Assembly: GCF_002584985.1 (NCBI RefSeq)
Contig: NZ_NUPZ01000014.1
Location: forward strand, 1-64,000
Length of the DNA: 64,000 nt
Reading direction: 5' to 3'
DNA from: Bacillus sp. AFS029637
GTDB lineage: Bacteria; Bacillota; Bacilli; Bacillales; Bacillaceae_G
A program made the position numbers and the translations under genes. Positions 43,533 through 52,526 of this stretch are shown here, piece after piece. Below the pieces are notes generated by a model. It searched no databases, was not told the DNA's origin, and worked only from the letters and a program-made list of their open reading frames with translations. Numbering within the stretch: the stretch's first letter is position 1; each line of letters begins with the position of its first letter.

Positions 43533-44762
43533 ATGACAAATAAAAAGGACATGCACTATATACTCGCTCTATATGGCATTCTTTTAGGCTCTATAGTAGG
43601 GGCTACAGTTTGGTTATTTTTAGTTACGCTAAATATCGGAATCCACTTTATTTGGGGATATTTACCTAACATTTTCTCTTCTCCCCCTTATTACACTCTT
43701 TGTGTAACAATCATCGGTGGTATCCTCGTTGGTTTAACACAAAAATACTTCGGTACATATCCACGTCTCATGCCAGAAGTAATGGGGGAATATAAAAAAA
43801 CAGGTAGAATTGAATACCGTTTTGTACATAAAGCTACTTTAACTGCGCTTATTGTTTTAATATTTGGAGCTAGCCTCGGTCCAGAGGCAGCACTTGTCGG
43901 AATTATCGGCGGACTTTGTACATGGGTAGGGGATCGCTTTAACTTCGCTTTAAAGGGAATGAACGAACTAACAGAAGTTGGAATTGGTGCTACTTTAAGC
44001 GTCATTTTTAATGCACCATTATTCGGTTATTTAGCTCCGAATGAAAATGAGGGTGAACAAATTGCCGGGTTTTCTAAAAGAAAGAAAGCAATTGTATATT
44101 TAACTACTACTTTTGCTGGTTTTTCCGTTTATTTATTGCTTAGTAAACTCGATAATCGTGGATCCTTTATTGTTGATTTTGGGGAAGGATCCCTTTCAAT
44201 CAATGAATGGATCGCCTTTCTCCCTCTTACTTGCATCGGTGCTCTCGTTGGTTTCTTGTATTTCAAAGTAGAATTTACACTAGAGAAAATCATCCATCCT
44301 TTCCGCGAATACAAACTAACACTTGGAATTATAGGTGGTATTTTATTAGGAATCGCGGGTACTTTTCTCCCATACACATTATTTTCAGGGGAACATCAAT
44401 TAAAAGATTTAGTTGTTGAATGGACTCATTTATCTTTTTGGGTATTACTTCTTTCAGGAGTTTTAAAATTATGCATTACTGCCGTTTGTTTAAATACAGG
44501 TTGGCGCGGCGGACATATTTTCCCAATTATATTTTCTGGGTCAAGTATCGGATTCGCGATGGCTTCAATACTTCCTATAGATCCAATCGCATCTGTGGCT
44601 ATCGTCACAACAGCTATTTCAAGCTATGCGTTAAGAAAACCGATAGCTATAACATTGCTATTACTTATGTTTTTCCCGCTCAATTTACTATTGCCAATGC
44701 TCGGCGCAGCAGCTATCGGTAATGCATTTCCGCTTCCTAAACATAACGAAGCTACAGATTAA
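43533..44762 (+). CDS. ClC family chloride channel/transporter
   Basis: A 409-residue integral membrane protein with about ten helices. The anion-selectivity motif appears as FGASLGPEAALVGIIGGL (GxxxGPE form; the usual following Gly-Pro is replaced by Ala-Ala). GWRGGHIFPIIFSGSSIGFAMA is the second ion-binding motif (GxFxP type with Ile). The gating Glu is present in GPE. Whether it is a channel or an H+ exchanger, and for chloride or fluoride, is undetermined. ATG with GGAGG upstream. Monocistronic with its own terminator. Confidence 0.85.
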   Translation: MTNKKDMHYILALYGILLGSIVGATVWLFLVTLNIGIHFIWGYLPNIFSSPPYYTLCVTIIGGILVGLTQKYFGTYPRLMPEVMGEYKKTGRIEYRFVHKATLTALIVLIFGASLGPEAALVGIIGGLCTWVGDRFNFALKGMNELTEVGIGATLSVIFNAPLFGYLAPNENEGEQIAGFSKRKKAIVYLTTTFAGFSVYLLLSKLDNRGSFIVDFGEGSLSINEWIAFLPLTCIGALVGFLYFKVEFTLEKIIHPFREYKLTLGIIGGILLGIAGTFLPYTLFSGEHQLKDLVVEWTHLSFWVLLLSGVLKLCITAVCLNTGWRGGHIFPIIFSGSSIGFAMASILPIDPIASVAIVTTAISSYALRKPIAITLLLLMFFPLNLLLPMLGAAAIGNAFPLPKHNEATD

Positions 44763-44772
44763 TAAAAATATA

Positions 44773-44811
44773 AAAAAACAGCATTAACATAAACGTTAAT
44801 GCTGTTTCTTT
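44773..44811 (+). terminator. Terminator of the ClC gene
   Basis: AAACAGCATTAAC-ATAA-ACGTTAATGCTGTTT stem. Confidence 0.88.
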
Positions 44812-44832
44812 GAGTGACGATTATAATTTCAA

Positions 44833-45459
44833 CTAAAATTTGCTTGCTACTTTAGCAGCCTCTTCAAGACCTGTTGCAATAATTTCTTCTGCTTTGTCTG
44901 GGAATTGGTTATGACCTTCAATAACGATTGTTTCCATGTTTGTTGCACCGAAGAAGCCCATCATGCTTGCTACATATTTAACAGCCATTTCAACTTCTGC
45001 TGCTGGACCTTCAGAATATACGCCGCCGCGTGCGTTTAATAATGCAATTTTCTTATCTCCAATTAGACCAACTGGACCTTCTGGTGTATATTTAAACGTT
45101 TTACCAGCACGGTTTAAATAATCAATATATGTGTGTAGTACTGCTGGAATCGTTAAGTTCCATAATGGGAAACCGAAAACGACTTTATCAGCTTCTAAGA
45201 ATTGATTTAAATACTTATCAGCAACTCCTACCGCTTTTGCTTCTTCTTCTGTTAAATCAAATCCTTTACCAGCTTTGAATGTACCGTTAATCATGTCTAC
45301 GCCTACGTATGGTAATTCTTCTTTATATAAATCAAGTTCTACTACTGTATCATTTGGATGTGCTTCTTTATAGTTTGCTAAAAACGCCTCGTATAATTTC
45401 ACACTAACTGCTTGTTCTGCTGGGCGGTTGTTTGCTTTTACGAATAAAACTGTTTTCAT
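44833..45459 (-). CDS. azoR: FMN-dependent NADH azoreductase
   Basis: A 208-residue flavodoxin-fold enzyme of the AzoR/AcpD family that reduces azo dyes and quinones with NADH. Motifs are VLFVKANNRPAEQAVSVKLYEAF (FMN phosphate loop), VFGFPLWNLTIPAVLHTYIDYLNRAG (FMN ring region) and LLNARGGVYSEGPA. Several paralogues are usual in Bacillus. ATG with AGGAGGAAA upstream. It lies downstream of a two-component system on the same strand but is separated by a terminator. Confidence 0.92.
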   Translation of the reverse strand: MKTVLFVKANNRPAEQAVSVKLYEAFLANYKEAHPNDTVVELDLYKEELPYVGVDMINGTFKAGKGFDLTEEEAKAVGVADKYLNQFLEADKVVFGFPLWNLTIPAVLHTYIDYLNRAGKTFKYTPEGPVGLIGDKKIALLNARGGVYSEGPAAEVEMAVKYVASMMGFFGATNMETIVIEGHNQFPDKAEEIIATGLEEAAKVASKF

Positions 45460-45602
45460 TTATATTTTCCTCCTAAAACTTACTCTTATGTTGTCATATT
45501 TTCAAAAAAAGGTATCCCTTGTAATTGTTGTTTTGTTGCTTACAAACATATTTTATCTTCATATCAAGATAATTTCGTCCTCACATAGACGTATTTTTCC
45601 AT

Positions 45603-45631
45603 AAAAAAAGTCCACCTTCTAAAGGCGAACT
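45603..45631 (-). terminator. Terminator after the response regulator gene
   Basis: Minus-strand GTTCGCCTT-TAG-AAGGTGGAC followed by TTTTTTT. Confidence 0.75.
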
Positions 45632-45650
45632 GGGTCTTACGACTTTTGTC

Positions 45651-46298
45651 TTATACAATTCCATTTCTCACTGCATATAACGCTGCTTGCGTACGATCGG
45701 ATAAATTTAATTTACTCAAAATACTACTCACATGCGCTTTAACCGTTTTTTCTGTAATGACTAAAACCGCAGCAACTTCTTTATTACTCATCCCTTTTGC
45801 TAATAGCTGTAACACTTCATTTTCTCTTGCTGTTAATACATCTACATGAATGAAGTGTTCCTCTTCTTTCTCTTCCTCCGGTAAAGATTGAGAAAGAAGC
45901 GCATTTGCTATATCCGGATGTAACTGTATATTCCCTTTATATGCACTACGGATTGCCTCAACAAGTTGATCTGGTTCTACATCTTTTAAAATATACCCAC
46001 TTGCTCCCGCTTTTAATGCTGGTAAAACATGCGCTTGATCAGAAAAACTCGTTAATACAATTACTTTTACATCTGGATATTCCTTTTTTATGTGAGCTGT
46101 TGCCTCAACCCCATCCATTTCAGGCATGTATAAATCCATTAATACAACATCAGGATTTGCTTCTCCTACTTTCACTAAAGCCTCTTTCCCGTTATTTGCT
46201 TCCCCAACTAACTCTAAATCCTCCTGGGTACTTAAGAAAAATGCTAATCCTTTTAAAACAACTGTATGATCATCAACTAGCAATACTTTTATTTTCAC
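45651..46298 (-). CDS. NarL/LuxR family response regulator
   Basis: A 215-residue regulator. The receiver domain (about 1-120) has VLLVDDHTVVLKGL (acidic pair), VVLMDLYMPEMDG (phospho-acceptor Asp about 54) and IVLTSFSDQA through ILKDV (Lys). The LuxR-type helix-turn-helix (about 148-212) has LTAREREVL-like LTARENEVLQLLAKGMSNKEVA. GTG start with GAGGGAAG upstream. It lies 20 bp after its cognate kinase. The pair resembles B. subtilis YhcY-YhcZ, which also lies next to an azoreductase gene (yhdA). Confidence 0.92.
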   Translation of the reverse strand: MKIKVLLVDDHTVVLKGLAFFLSTQEDLELVGEANNGKEALVKVGEANPDVVLMDLYMPEMDGVEATAHIKKEYPDVKVIVLTSFSDQAHVLPALKAGASGYILKDVEPDQLVEAIRSAYKGNIQLHPDIANALLSQSLPEEEKEEEHFIHVDVLTARENEVLQLLAKGMSNKEVAAVLVITEKTVKAHVSSILSKLNLSDRTQAALYAVRNGIV

Positions 46299-46318
46299 AA
46301 ACTTCCCTCATTTTCACA

Positions 46319-47890
46319 TCATAATGGTACATTTATTTGTATACTTGTTCGTTTGTTTTCACTTACAATTTTAATTGTCCCGCCAATCAGCGCTACTCTT
46401 TCACGCATCGTTGTCATACCAAGTGATTTCTTCTCTTTTATGTCCTTTTCTATAAATCCATTACCTTGATCTACTATTTCTAATGATACATTTTTCTCAG
46501 TCACTTTAAAATAAATCGTTGCTTCTTTTACACCTGCATGCTTACTTACATTATTTAACGCTTCTTGTCCAATACGCCATAATGCTTCTTCTACTACACG
46601 TGGTAAATCACGAACACCTGTAACTTCTTCCCTAACTTTCAATCCTAAATTTTCACCATACTGCTTTAAAGCTGGTAATAAGCCTTTCTCTAATCCTGCC
46701 GGACGGAGCTGCCAAATTAACGTCCTCATTTCCTTTAAAGCACCTTGCGCTAATTCACGCATCTCGTGCAAAGATTGATCTACTCTCTCATTTTGGCCTT
46801 TTAAAACTGCCTCAGCACCTTTTGTCATAAAGGTTAACGAAAATAGCTTTTGTGAGACGGAGTCATGTAAATCTCTTGCTAAACGATTTCTTTCTTCCAT
46901 TCGTACAAGTTCGCGTCGTTGCTCATTTAATCTTAAATTCTCTATCACGAAAGAAATATGATTTGTTATAGCTTGAAGCACATCTATCGTATTCACATCA
47001 AATTCACCATTATTTGAACTAACACATAAAACACCAAATATGTGACTTTGAATCTGTATTGGTGTGGCAATAACTGTCCTATTCGAAGGGACCCTATGAC
47101 TAATTTGACGTTTTAATAAAATAGATTCACCTTTTTCTAATGCTTCTTTCGCCGCTTCTTTTACATCCTCTTGTAATTCTTCCTGGCAATAAGATGCTCG
47201 CAAAGCTAACTCTTCCTCTTCCCTAATAAAGAATGCTACTTGATTCCACTGAAACACTTCACCTAATTGATTTACAACTTTTTCAGGCAATATATTAAAC
47301 TGATGAATCGTTCTCAAAGCTTGAATGAAACGTTCTAATTTCACATAATAATGTGCTCTTCGTTTTTCATTTTCATATAATTTTGCCCGCTTTAAGGCCG
47401 TTCCAATTTGGAAGGCAACTGATTGGAGCAATACTAATTCTTCCTCCGAGAAATGTGTTTTACCTGGGCTTGCAACATTTAATAACCCAAATTTTTCTCC
47501 TCCAGCTTTTAAAGGTACCGTAGCATGATGAAGAATTCCCTCTGTATCTCCCCAATTGTATTCAATTGCATTATTAATTCTTTTACATTCAATAATATTA
47601 ACAGCTCTCTCTAACTTTCCATCTACAAAACCACGTAAACACCAACATTCCCCTTCACACATCGGGCGTTTGTTTTCATATGTAAGCGCCTCTGGTAACT
47701 GGTAATCGATTAACTTCGTGTATTTCCCATTTTCATCAGCAAGAAAAATCCATCCTGTCGTTAAACCTGTTACACTAAGTAATTTTTCTAGCACTGCTTG
47801 TAGTACATGATATGTATCATTTGATGTATTTAGCGTTTCTGCAATTTCTTTTAATATAACTAATTCATTTGTACGATTATCTCGAAACAT
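46319..47890 (-). CDS. GAF-domain sensor histidine kinase
   Basis: A 523-residue kinase without clear membrane helices, so a cytoplasmic sensor. Two GAF domains: about 20-160 and 185-325. HisKA_3 dimerisation has RNRLARDLHDSVSQKL (phospho-His), and the HATPase has EALNNVSKHAGVKEATI and GNGFIEK. The first GAF holds four cysteines (78, 82, 84, 102; CEGECWC), possibly a metal, Fe-S or thiol redox site. The system is similar to YhcY. ATG with AGGAGAT upstream. First gene of the two-gene operon. Confidence 0.9.
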   Translation of the reverse strand: MFRDNRTNELVILKEIAETLNTSNDTYHVLQAVLEKLLSVTGLTTGWIFLADENGKYTKLIDYQLPEALTYENKRPMCEGECWCLRGFVDGKLERAVNIIECKRINNAIEYNWGDTEGILHHATVPLKAGGEKFGLLNVASPGKTHFSEEELVLLQSVAFQIGTALKRAKLYENEKRRAHYYVKLERFIQALRTIHQFNILPEKVVNQLGEVFQWNQVAFFIREEEELALRASYCQEELQEDVKEAAKEALEKGESILLKRQISHRVPSNRTVIATPIQIQSHIFGVLCVSSNNGEFDVNTIDVLQAITNHISFVIENLRLNEQRRELVRMEERNRLARDLHDSVSQKLFSLTFMTKGAEAVLKGQNERVDQSLHEMRELAQGALKEMRTLIWQLRPAGLEKGLLPALKQYGENLGLKVREEVTGVRDLPRVVEEALWRIGQEALNNVSKHAGVKEATIYFKVTEKNVSLEIVDQGNGFIEKDIKEKKSLGMTTMRERVALIGGTIKIVSENKRTSIQINVPL

Positions 47891-47951
47891 ACTTAATCTC
47901 CTACATACAAGATTTTAAATTACCCCTAAAGTAAATCATCTACTTTTCACT

Positions 47952-47979
47952 TTGTACTTATTCGTAACATTGATATAAT
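47952..47979 (+). promoter_or_regulatory. Promoter of pdxK
   Basis: TTGTAC (47952-47957), 16-base spacer, TATAAT (47974-47979), followed by the pdxK leader and GAGGGGG ribosome-binding site. Confidence 0.55.
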
Positions 47980-48024
47980 GGTGAAAACATAGTTTTCATT
48001 ATATCACTTGAGGGGGATTTCATA

Positions 48025-48849
48025 ATGACATTAAATAAAGCACTTACTATCGCTGGTTCTGACACAAGTGGTGGTGCTGGTATACAAGCAGATTTAAAAA
48101 CATTCCAAGAACTTGGTGTATACGGAATGACATCTCTTACGACAATCGTAACGATGGATCCACATAACGGTTGGGCACATAACGTATTCCCAATCCCGGC
48201 TTCTACATTAAAACCACAATTAGAAACGACAATTGAGGGCGTTGGCGTAGATGCTTTAAAAACAGGTATGCTTGGATCAGTAGAAATTATTGAGATGGTT
48301 GCAGAAACAATCGAAAAGCATAATTTTAAAAACGTAGTAGTTGACCCTGTTATGGTATGTAAAGGTGCTGATGAAGCATTACATCCTGAAACGAATGATT
48401 GCTTACGTGACGTTCTTGTTCCAAAGGCATTAGTTGTAACACCAAACTTATTTGAAGCTTACCAATTAAGTGGCGTGAAAATTAATTCTCTTGAGGACAT
48501 GAAAGAAGCAGCGAAAAAAATCCACGCTTTAGGTGCTAAATACGTCCTAATTAAAGGCGGTAGCAAGCTTGGTACAGAAACTGCAATCGACGTCCTATAT
48601 GATGGAGAGACATTCGATCTTCTAGAATCTGAAAAAATTGATACGACAAATACACATGGTGCAGGTTGTACATATTCTGCTGCAATTACAGCAGAACTTG
48701 CAAAAGGAAAACCTGTGAAAGAAGCAGTAAAAACTGCTAAAGAATTTATCACAGCAGCTATTCGTTATTCATTCAAAATTAACGAATACGTAGGCCCTAC
48801 ACATCACGGTGCATATCGTAAATTCGTTGCATCAAAAGAGCTTGTCTAA
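48025..48849 (+). CDS. pdxK: Pyridoxine / hydroxymethylpyrimidine kinase
   Basis: A 274-residue ribokinase-like enzyme that phosphorylates pyridoxal/pyridoxine, in the ThiD-like branch, which can also act on HMP. It has LTIAGSDTSGGAGIQADLKT (N-terminal substrate loop), VDPVMVCKG, and TTNTHGAGCTYSAAITAELAKG (anion hole and catalytic Asp replaced by the GAGC cysteine type). The Cys in GAGC is typical of the Bacillus PdxK/ThiD dual group (YwdB neighbourhood). ATG with GAGGGGG upstream. Repeat copy B follows directly. Confidence 0.9.
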   Translation: MTLNKALTIAGSDTSGGAGIQADLKTFQELGVYGMTSLTTIVTMDPHNGWAHNVFPIPASTLKPQLETTIEGVGVDALKTGMLGSVEIIEMVAETIEKHNFKNVVVDPVMVCKGADEALHPETNDCLRDVLVPKALVVTPNLFEAYQLSGVKINSLEDMKEAAKKIHALGAKYVLIKGGSKLGTETAIDVLYDGETFDLLESEKIDTTNTHGAGCTYSAAITAELAKGKPVKEAVKTAKEFITAAIRYSFKINEYVGPTHHGAYRKFVASKELV

Positions 48850-48852
48850 CAT

Positions 48853-48949
48853 ATAAAGTGAAACTTTCATCAGTGGGGGTTTTGTTCATCCCCCACTGAT
48901 TATTATCCTTCACCAATCAGGGTCTTACTGCCTGTTGATGCGGGATAAA
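48853..48949 (+). repeat. Structured intergenic repeat, copy B (97 bp)
   Basis: It starts ATAAAGTGAAACTTT and ends GCGGGATAAA, with the stem ATCAGTGGGGG/CCCCCACTGAT. Compared with copy A the middle segment is missing: the CACCA-TC part joins directly to GGGTCTTACTGCC. Confidence 0.8.
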
Positions 48950-48951
48950 TG

Positions 48952-48983
48952 AAAACACCCACAGAGTCTCTGTGGGTGTTTTT
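48952..48983. terminator. Bidirectional terminator, pdxK / GGDEF gene
   Basis: AAAACACCCACAGAG-TCT-CTGTGGGTGTTTT, nearly perfect. Confidence 0.92.
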
Positions 48984-49008
48984 ATAAGCCCTTCTGGTCA
49001 TCTTACCT

Positions 49009-50064
49009 TTAAGATGCAGAGCTAACTTTATTTCTACCATTTCGTTTCGAGTAATATAACGCATCATCCGCTGCTTGAATAAATTGATTTGGTGATGACT
49101 CATACTCGGAAATCCCTACTGAAACTGTAATTTTTATTTTTGTTCCATCTAACAATTGAAATGAATGTTTCTCAACAGCTGTACGAATTTGTTCACCCAT
49201 ACGCATTCCATAAGTTAACCCCTTTTTCGGTATCAAAAGTGCAAATTCTTCTCCACCCTTTCGAAAAACCAAATCTGGAAATGTTGAAATTTCTTGTAAA
49301 ATACGTCCTACCTGTTTTAACACTTCATCTCCTGCAGGATGCCCATATGTGTCATTTACATACTTAAAGTGGTCAATATCTATAAATAGTAAACAAAGTG
49401 AATCATTTTTCATGTTCTTATTGCCAATATGATGATTCATCTCTAGATCAAACTGCCTTACGTTTCCTAAGCCTGTTAATGCATCTATCGTCGCATACTG
49501 TTTCATCGTTTGAAATAACTCATTAGATTGCAATACGTAATTTGCGCTTATAAATGTGATATATGCTGTAACACTACTACAAACTAAATATAACGCTACT
49601 ACATATATATCATTAAACAAGATATAAATCGGTATTATTAAAATAAACAAACTACACACATTAAACCATATCCACTTTATAAATATTGAAACTTTCATCC
49701 GCCAAATAAAGTGAATTCCAATCCCTATCAATACGATAGTATAGCAAGCCAATTCAGAAGCTAAAGAGTGCTCAGTAAAAAACAATCGAGTAATTAAAAT
49801 AATAGTAACTGTTATACTACTTGCTATCGGACCTCCAATTATAATTGCCAAAATAACAGCTAAATAGCGTAGATCCAACATAATATCTTCAATATGCACA
49901 CCAAAATGCATCAACAGTACACTTAATATTCCGGTAAACATACCTACTGTACATTTCTGCCAAAAAGAGAGTCCTTCTTTTAACGGCTTGTCTCTTAAAA
50001 GCTGGCCTCCAACAAAAATAAAGGAAAGAATAATTGTTGTGTTTACAAATAGATCTCTTAACAT
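49009..50064 (-). CDS. Membrane diguanylate cyclase (5TMR-LYT, GGDEF)
   Basis: A 351-residue protein that should make c-di-GMP. Six N-terminal hydrophobic segments (about 5-185) form a 5TMR-LYT-type sensor. The GGDEF domain is about 190-345 with DALTGLGNVRQFD, FIDIDHFKYVNDTYGHPAGDEVL (metal site) and the active loop GGEEF (270-274). The product-inhibition I-site RxxD is replaced by TFPD (261-264), so feedback by c-di-GMP is unlikely. ATG with AGGGAG upstream. Stand-alone gene. Confidence 0.9.
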   Translation of the reverse strand: MLRDLFVNTTIILSFIFVGGQLLRDKPLKEGLSFWQKCTVGMFTGILSVLLMHFGVHIEDIMLDLRYLAVILAIIIGGPIASSITVTIILITRLFFTEHSLASELACYTIVLIGIGIHFIWRMKVSIFIKWIWFNVCSLFILIIPIYILFNDIYVVALYLVCSSVTAYITFISANYVLQSNELFQTMKQYATIDALTGLGNVRQFDLEMNHHIGNKNMKNDSLCLLFIDIDHFKYVNDTYGHPAGDEVLKQVGRILQEISTFPDLVFRKGGEEFALLIPKKGLTYGMRMGEQIRTAVEKHSFQLLDGTKIKITVSVGISEYESSPNQFIQAADDALYYSKRNGRNKVSSAS

Positions 50065-50157
50065 AAAATAATCTCCCTACTTTTCCATCTATCCCTTTCC
50101 TTATTTTATTGTATACGAAATGTCTATAATTCCCAAAGCTTTTTATTTATTTTTTGC

Positions 50158-50173
50158 TGTTCCACGTGAAACA
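50158..50173. other. parS site for ParB/Spo0J
   Basis: TGTTCCACGTGAAACA matches the Bacillus parS consensus TGTTNCACGTGAAACA at every defined position. It is embedded in a longer inverted repeat (TTTTTTGCTGTT to AACAGCAAAAAA) and lies in the gap between the GGDEF gene and the end of ybdD. ParB/Spo0J loads here and recruits SMC for chromosome organisation near the origin. Confidence 0.85.
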
Positions 50174-50183
50174 GCAAAAAAAT

Positions 50184-50212
50184 AAAAAAGGACGAATTTT
50201 CGTCCTTTTTTA
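50184..50212 (-). terminator. Terminator of cstA-ybdD
   Basis: AAAAAAGGACGAA-TT-TTCGTCCTTTTTT directly after the ybdD stop. Confidence 0.92.
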
Positions 50213-50416
50213 TTAACAACAGCGTGATATCTTTCCACCTTTTGCGTTAAATCTAGCTTCTTGTGCCTCAGCAAAAAATTGCTTTTGACATACAATCTCT
50301 TCTTCTGGATGATGCTTTTTCATATGGGCGACATATGTTTCATAGCTCGGTACCCCAACAAGTAAGCTAATAAATTGTTTCCTTTTCCCCCATACTTGCC
50401 GTAGTCTTTTAAGCAT
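50213..50416 (-). CDS. YbdD/YjiX family small protein
   Basis: A 67-residue protein of the DUF466/YbdD family with PSYETYVAHMKKHHPEEEIV and the C-terminal NAKGGKISRCC tail. It always accompanies CstA-type pyruvate/peptide transporters and is thought to assist them. ATG 50416 with GAGGAAC upstream; the start overlaps the end of cstA by 8 bases, so translation is coupled. Confidence 0.88.
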   Translation of the reverse strand: MLKRLRQVWGKRKQFISLLVGVPSYETYVAHMKKHHPEEEIVCQKQFFAEAQEARFNAKGGKISRCC

Positions 50417-52484
50417 AGTTCCTCGACTCACTTTCATCTCTAGGAATATATGGTGCCTCTTTTAACGGCATCGGCTTATTTTTTAATACTTGAATCCAAA
50501 TTCGAATTGCAGAAATTAATACAGCGATTACAACTATCATAAAAATCCCGCATAGTGCTGCATCAACATAATCATTAAAAATAATTTGCTTCATTTGAGC
50601 AACATTTTTAGCTGGGGCTAACACTTTCCCCTCGTCTAATGCTCCCTGAAACACCTTCGCGTGGGATAGAAATCCTATTTTAGGATTTTCATGAAATAAC
50701 TTTTGATAACCAGCCGTCATTGTTACAATAAGTAATCCGACAGTTGGAATTAGCGTCACCCAAACATATGCCTTTTTCCCCATTTTGAATAAAATTGTCG
50801 TTCCAAGTAGTAATGCAATACCTGCTAACATTTGGTTTGCAATCCCGAAAAGTGGCCATAATGTATTAATTCCACCAAGCGGATCTACTACCCCTTGGTA
50901 TAAGAAATAGCCCCATCCTAATACACATAACGTTGTAGCTATTACATTTGCTAATGTAGAATCTGTTTTCGCAAATGGCTTATATACATGCCCTAAAATA
51001 TCTTGAATCATAAATCGACCTACACGCGTTCCAGCATCAATCGTTGTTAAAATAAATAGTGCTTCAAATAGAATAGCAAAATGATACCAAAATGCCATCA
51101 TTGCCGTTCCACCTATTACTTGTGAGAAAATATATGACATACCTATCGCTAACGTTGGTGCACCACCTGTACGGGATAAAATCGTTTGCTCTCCAACATT
51201 TACAGCAAGTTCTTTTAATTCATTTGGTGTAATAGCAAATCCCCATGAAGAAATTACTTGAGCGGCCTGCGATACATCCGTACCGATAAGTGCCGCTGGA
51301 CTATTAATCGCAAAATAAGTGCCGGGTGTTAATACACAAGCAGCAATCATCGCCATCGCTGCTACAAACGACTCCATTAACATTGCTCCATAACCGATTG
51401 GCTGTGCATGTCCCTCTTGTTCAATCATTTTTGGCGTCGTACCTGATGAAACGAGAGCATGGAATCCAGACACAGCACCGCAGGCAATTGTAATAAATAA
51501 GAACGGGAATAAATTACCTGAGAAAACAGGACCTGTTCCATCGATAAACTGAGAAACTGCTGGCATTTTTAGATCCGGTGCTACAATTAAAATACCGATT
51601 GCTAATCCAACAATTGTTCCTACTTTTAAAAATGTACTTAAATAATCACGCGGTGCTAGAAGCATCCAAACTGGTAATGCTGATGCAATAAACCCATATA
51701 CAATAAGCATAATAGCGATCGTTTCACCACTAAATGTGAACATACTTGCAAGCGTTGGGTTTTCTGCTACATACTGTCCCCCAATAAGAGATAGAATAAG
51801 TAGAATAATACCAATTACTGACCCTTCTCCAACCCGTCCAGGCCTAATATAGCGCATGTAAACTCCCATTAAAATAGCGATAGGAATCGTTGCCGCTATC
51901 GTAAACATTCCCCAAGGACTTCCGATCAATGCCTTTACTACTACTAACGCTAATACGGCTAATAAAATAATCATAATGCCTAAAATACCTATCATTGCAA
52001 TTAGCCCTGTAACAGGCCCAATCTCATCTTTGATCATTTCTCCTAATGATTTACCATTACGTCTCATTGAAGCAAATAAAATAACAAAATCTTGTACTGC
52101 TCCCGCGACAACTACCCCAACAATAATCCAAATTGTTCCTGGTAAATATCCCATTTGCGCCGCCAAAATCGGCCCTACTAAAGGTCCCGCCCCAGCAATT
52201 GCTGCAAAGTGATGCCCAAATAATACCCATTTATTTGTTGGCACATAGTCTTTCCCATCATTTAATGTATGGGCTGGCGTTTGCCGATTGTTATCTAAAC
52301 CAAAAACTTTTCTCGCTATAAATCTACTATAAAACCGATAAGCAACTGCATATACACATACCGCTGCTACTAAAAGCCATACAGCATTAATAGTTTCACC
52401 TTGTGATAAAGCTATTACGCCAAAAGCACCTGCTCCTACTGCCGCAATAACTCCCCAAAGTAAGATCGACTTCAATGTCTTCAA
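50409..52484 (-). CDS. cstA: Carbon starvation protein CstA family transporter
   Basis: A 691-residue membrane protein with about 16 to 18 helices. Family motifs are GHHFAAIAGAGPLVGPILAAQMGYLPG (about 66-92) and AVQDFVILFASMRRNGKSLGEM, and ACGAVSGFHALVSSGTTPKMI is also typical. CstA/BtsT proteins import pyruvate, or peptides in older reports. The start is taken at a TTG (52484) because GGGGGG lies 7 nt upstream; a TTG five codons earlier overlaps that site. ybdD follows coupled. A CodY-like box lies in the leader, and a LytTR regulator gene is next upstream. Confidence 0.92.
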   Translation of the reverse strand: MKTLKSILLWGVIAAVGAGAFGVIALSQGETINAVWLLVAAVCVYAVAYRFYSRFIARKVFGLDNNRQTPAHTLNDGKDYVPTNKWVLFGHHFAAIAGAGPLVGPILAAQMGYLPGTIWIIVGVVVAGAVQDFVILFASMRRNGKSLGEMIKDEIGPVTGLIAMIGILGIMIILLAVLALVVVKALIGSPWGMFTIAATIPIAILMGVYMRYIRPGRVGEGSVIGIILLILSLIGGQYVAENPTLASMFTFSGETIAIMLIVYGFIASALPVWMLLAPRDYLSTFLKVGTIVGLAIGILIVAPDLKMPAVSQFIDGTGPVFSGNLFPFLFITIACGAVSGFHALVSSGTTPKMIEQEGHAQPIGYGAMLMESFVAAMAMIAACVLTPGTYFAINSPAALIGTDVSQAAQVISSWGFAITPNELKELAVNVGEQTILSRTGGAPTLAIGMSYIFSQVIGGTAMMAFWYHFAILFEALFILTTIDAGTRVGRFMIQDILGHVYKPFAKTDSTLANVIATTLCVLGWGYFLYQGVVDPLGGINTLWPLFGIANQMLAGIALLLGTTILFKMGKKAYVWVTLIPTVGLLIVTMTAGYQKLFHENPKIGFLSHAKVFQGALDEGKVLAPAKNVAQMKQIIFNDYVDAALCGIFMIVVIAVLISAIRIWIQVLKNKPMPLKEAPYIPRDESESRNYA

Positions 52485-52526
52485 ATACAATCCCCCCAAT
52501 ACTACTTCTTAGTGGAAATTGTACTA

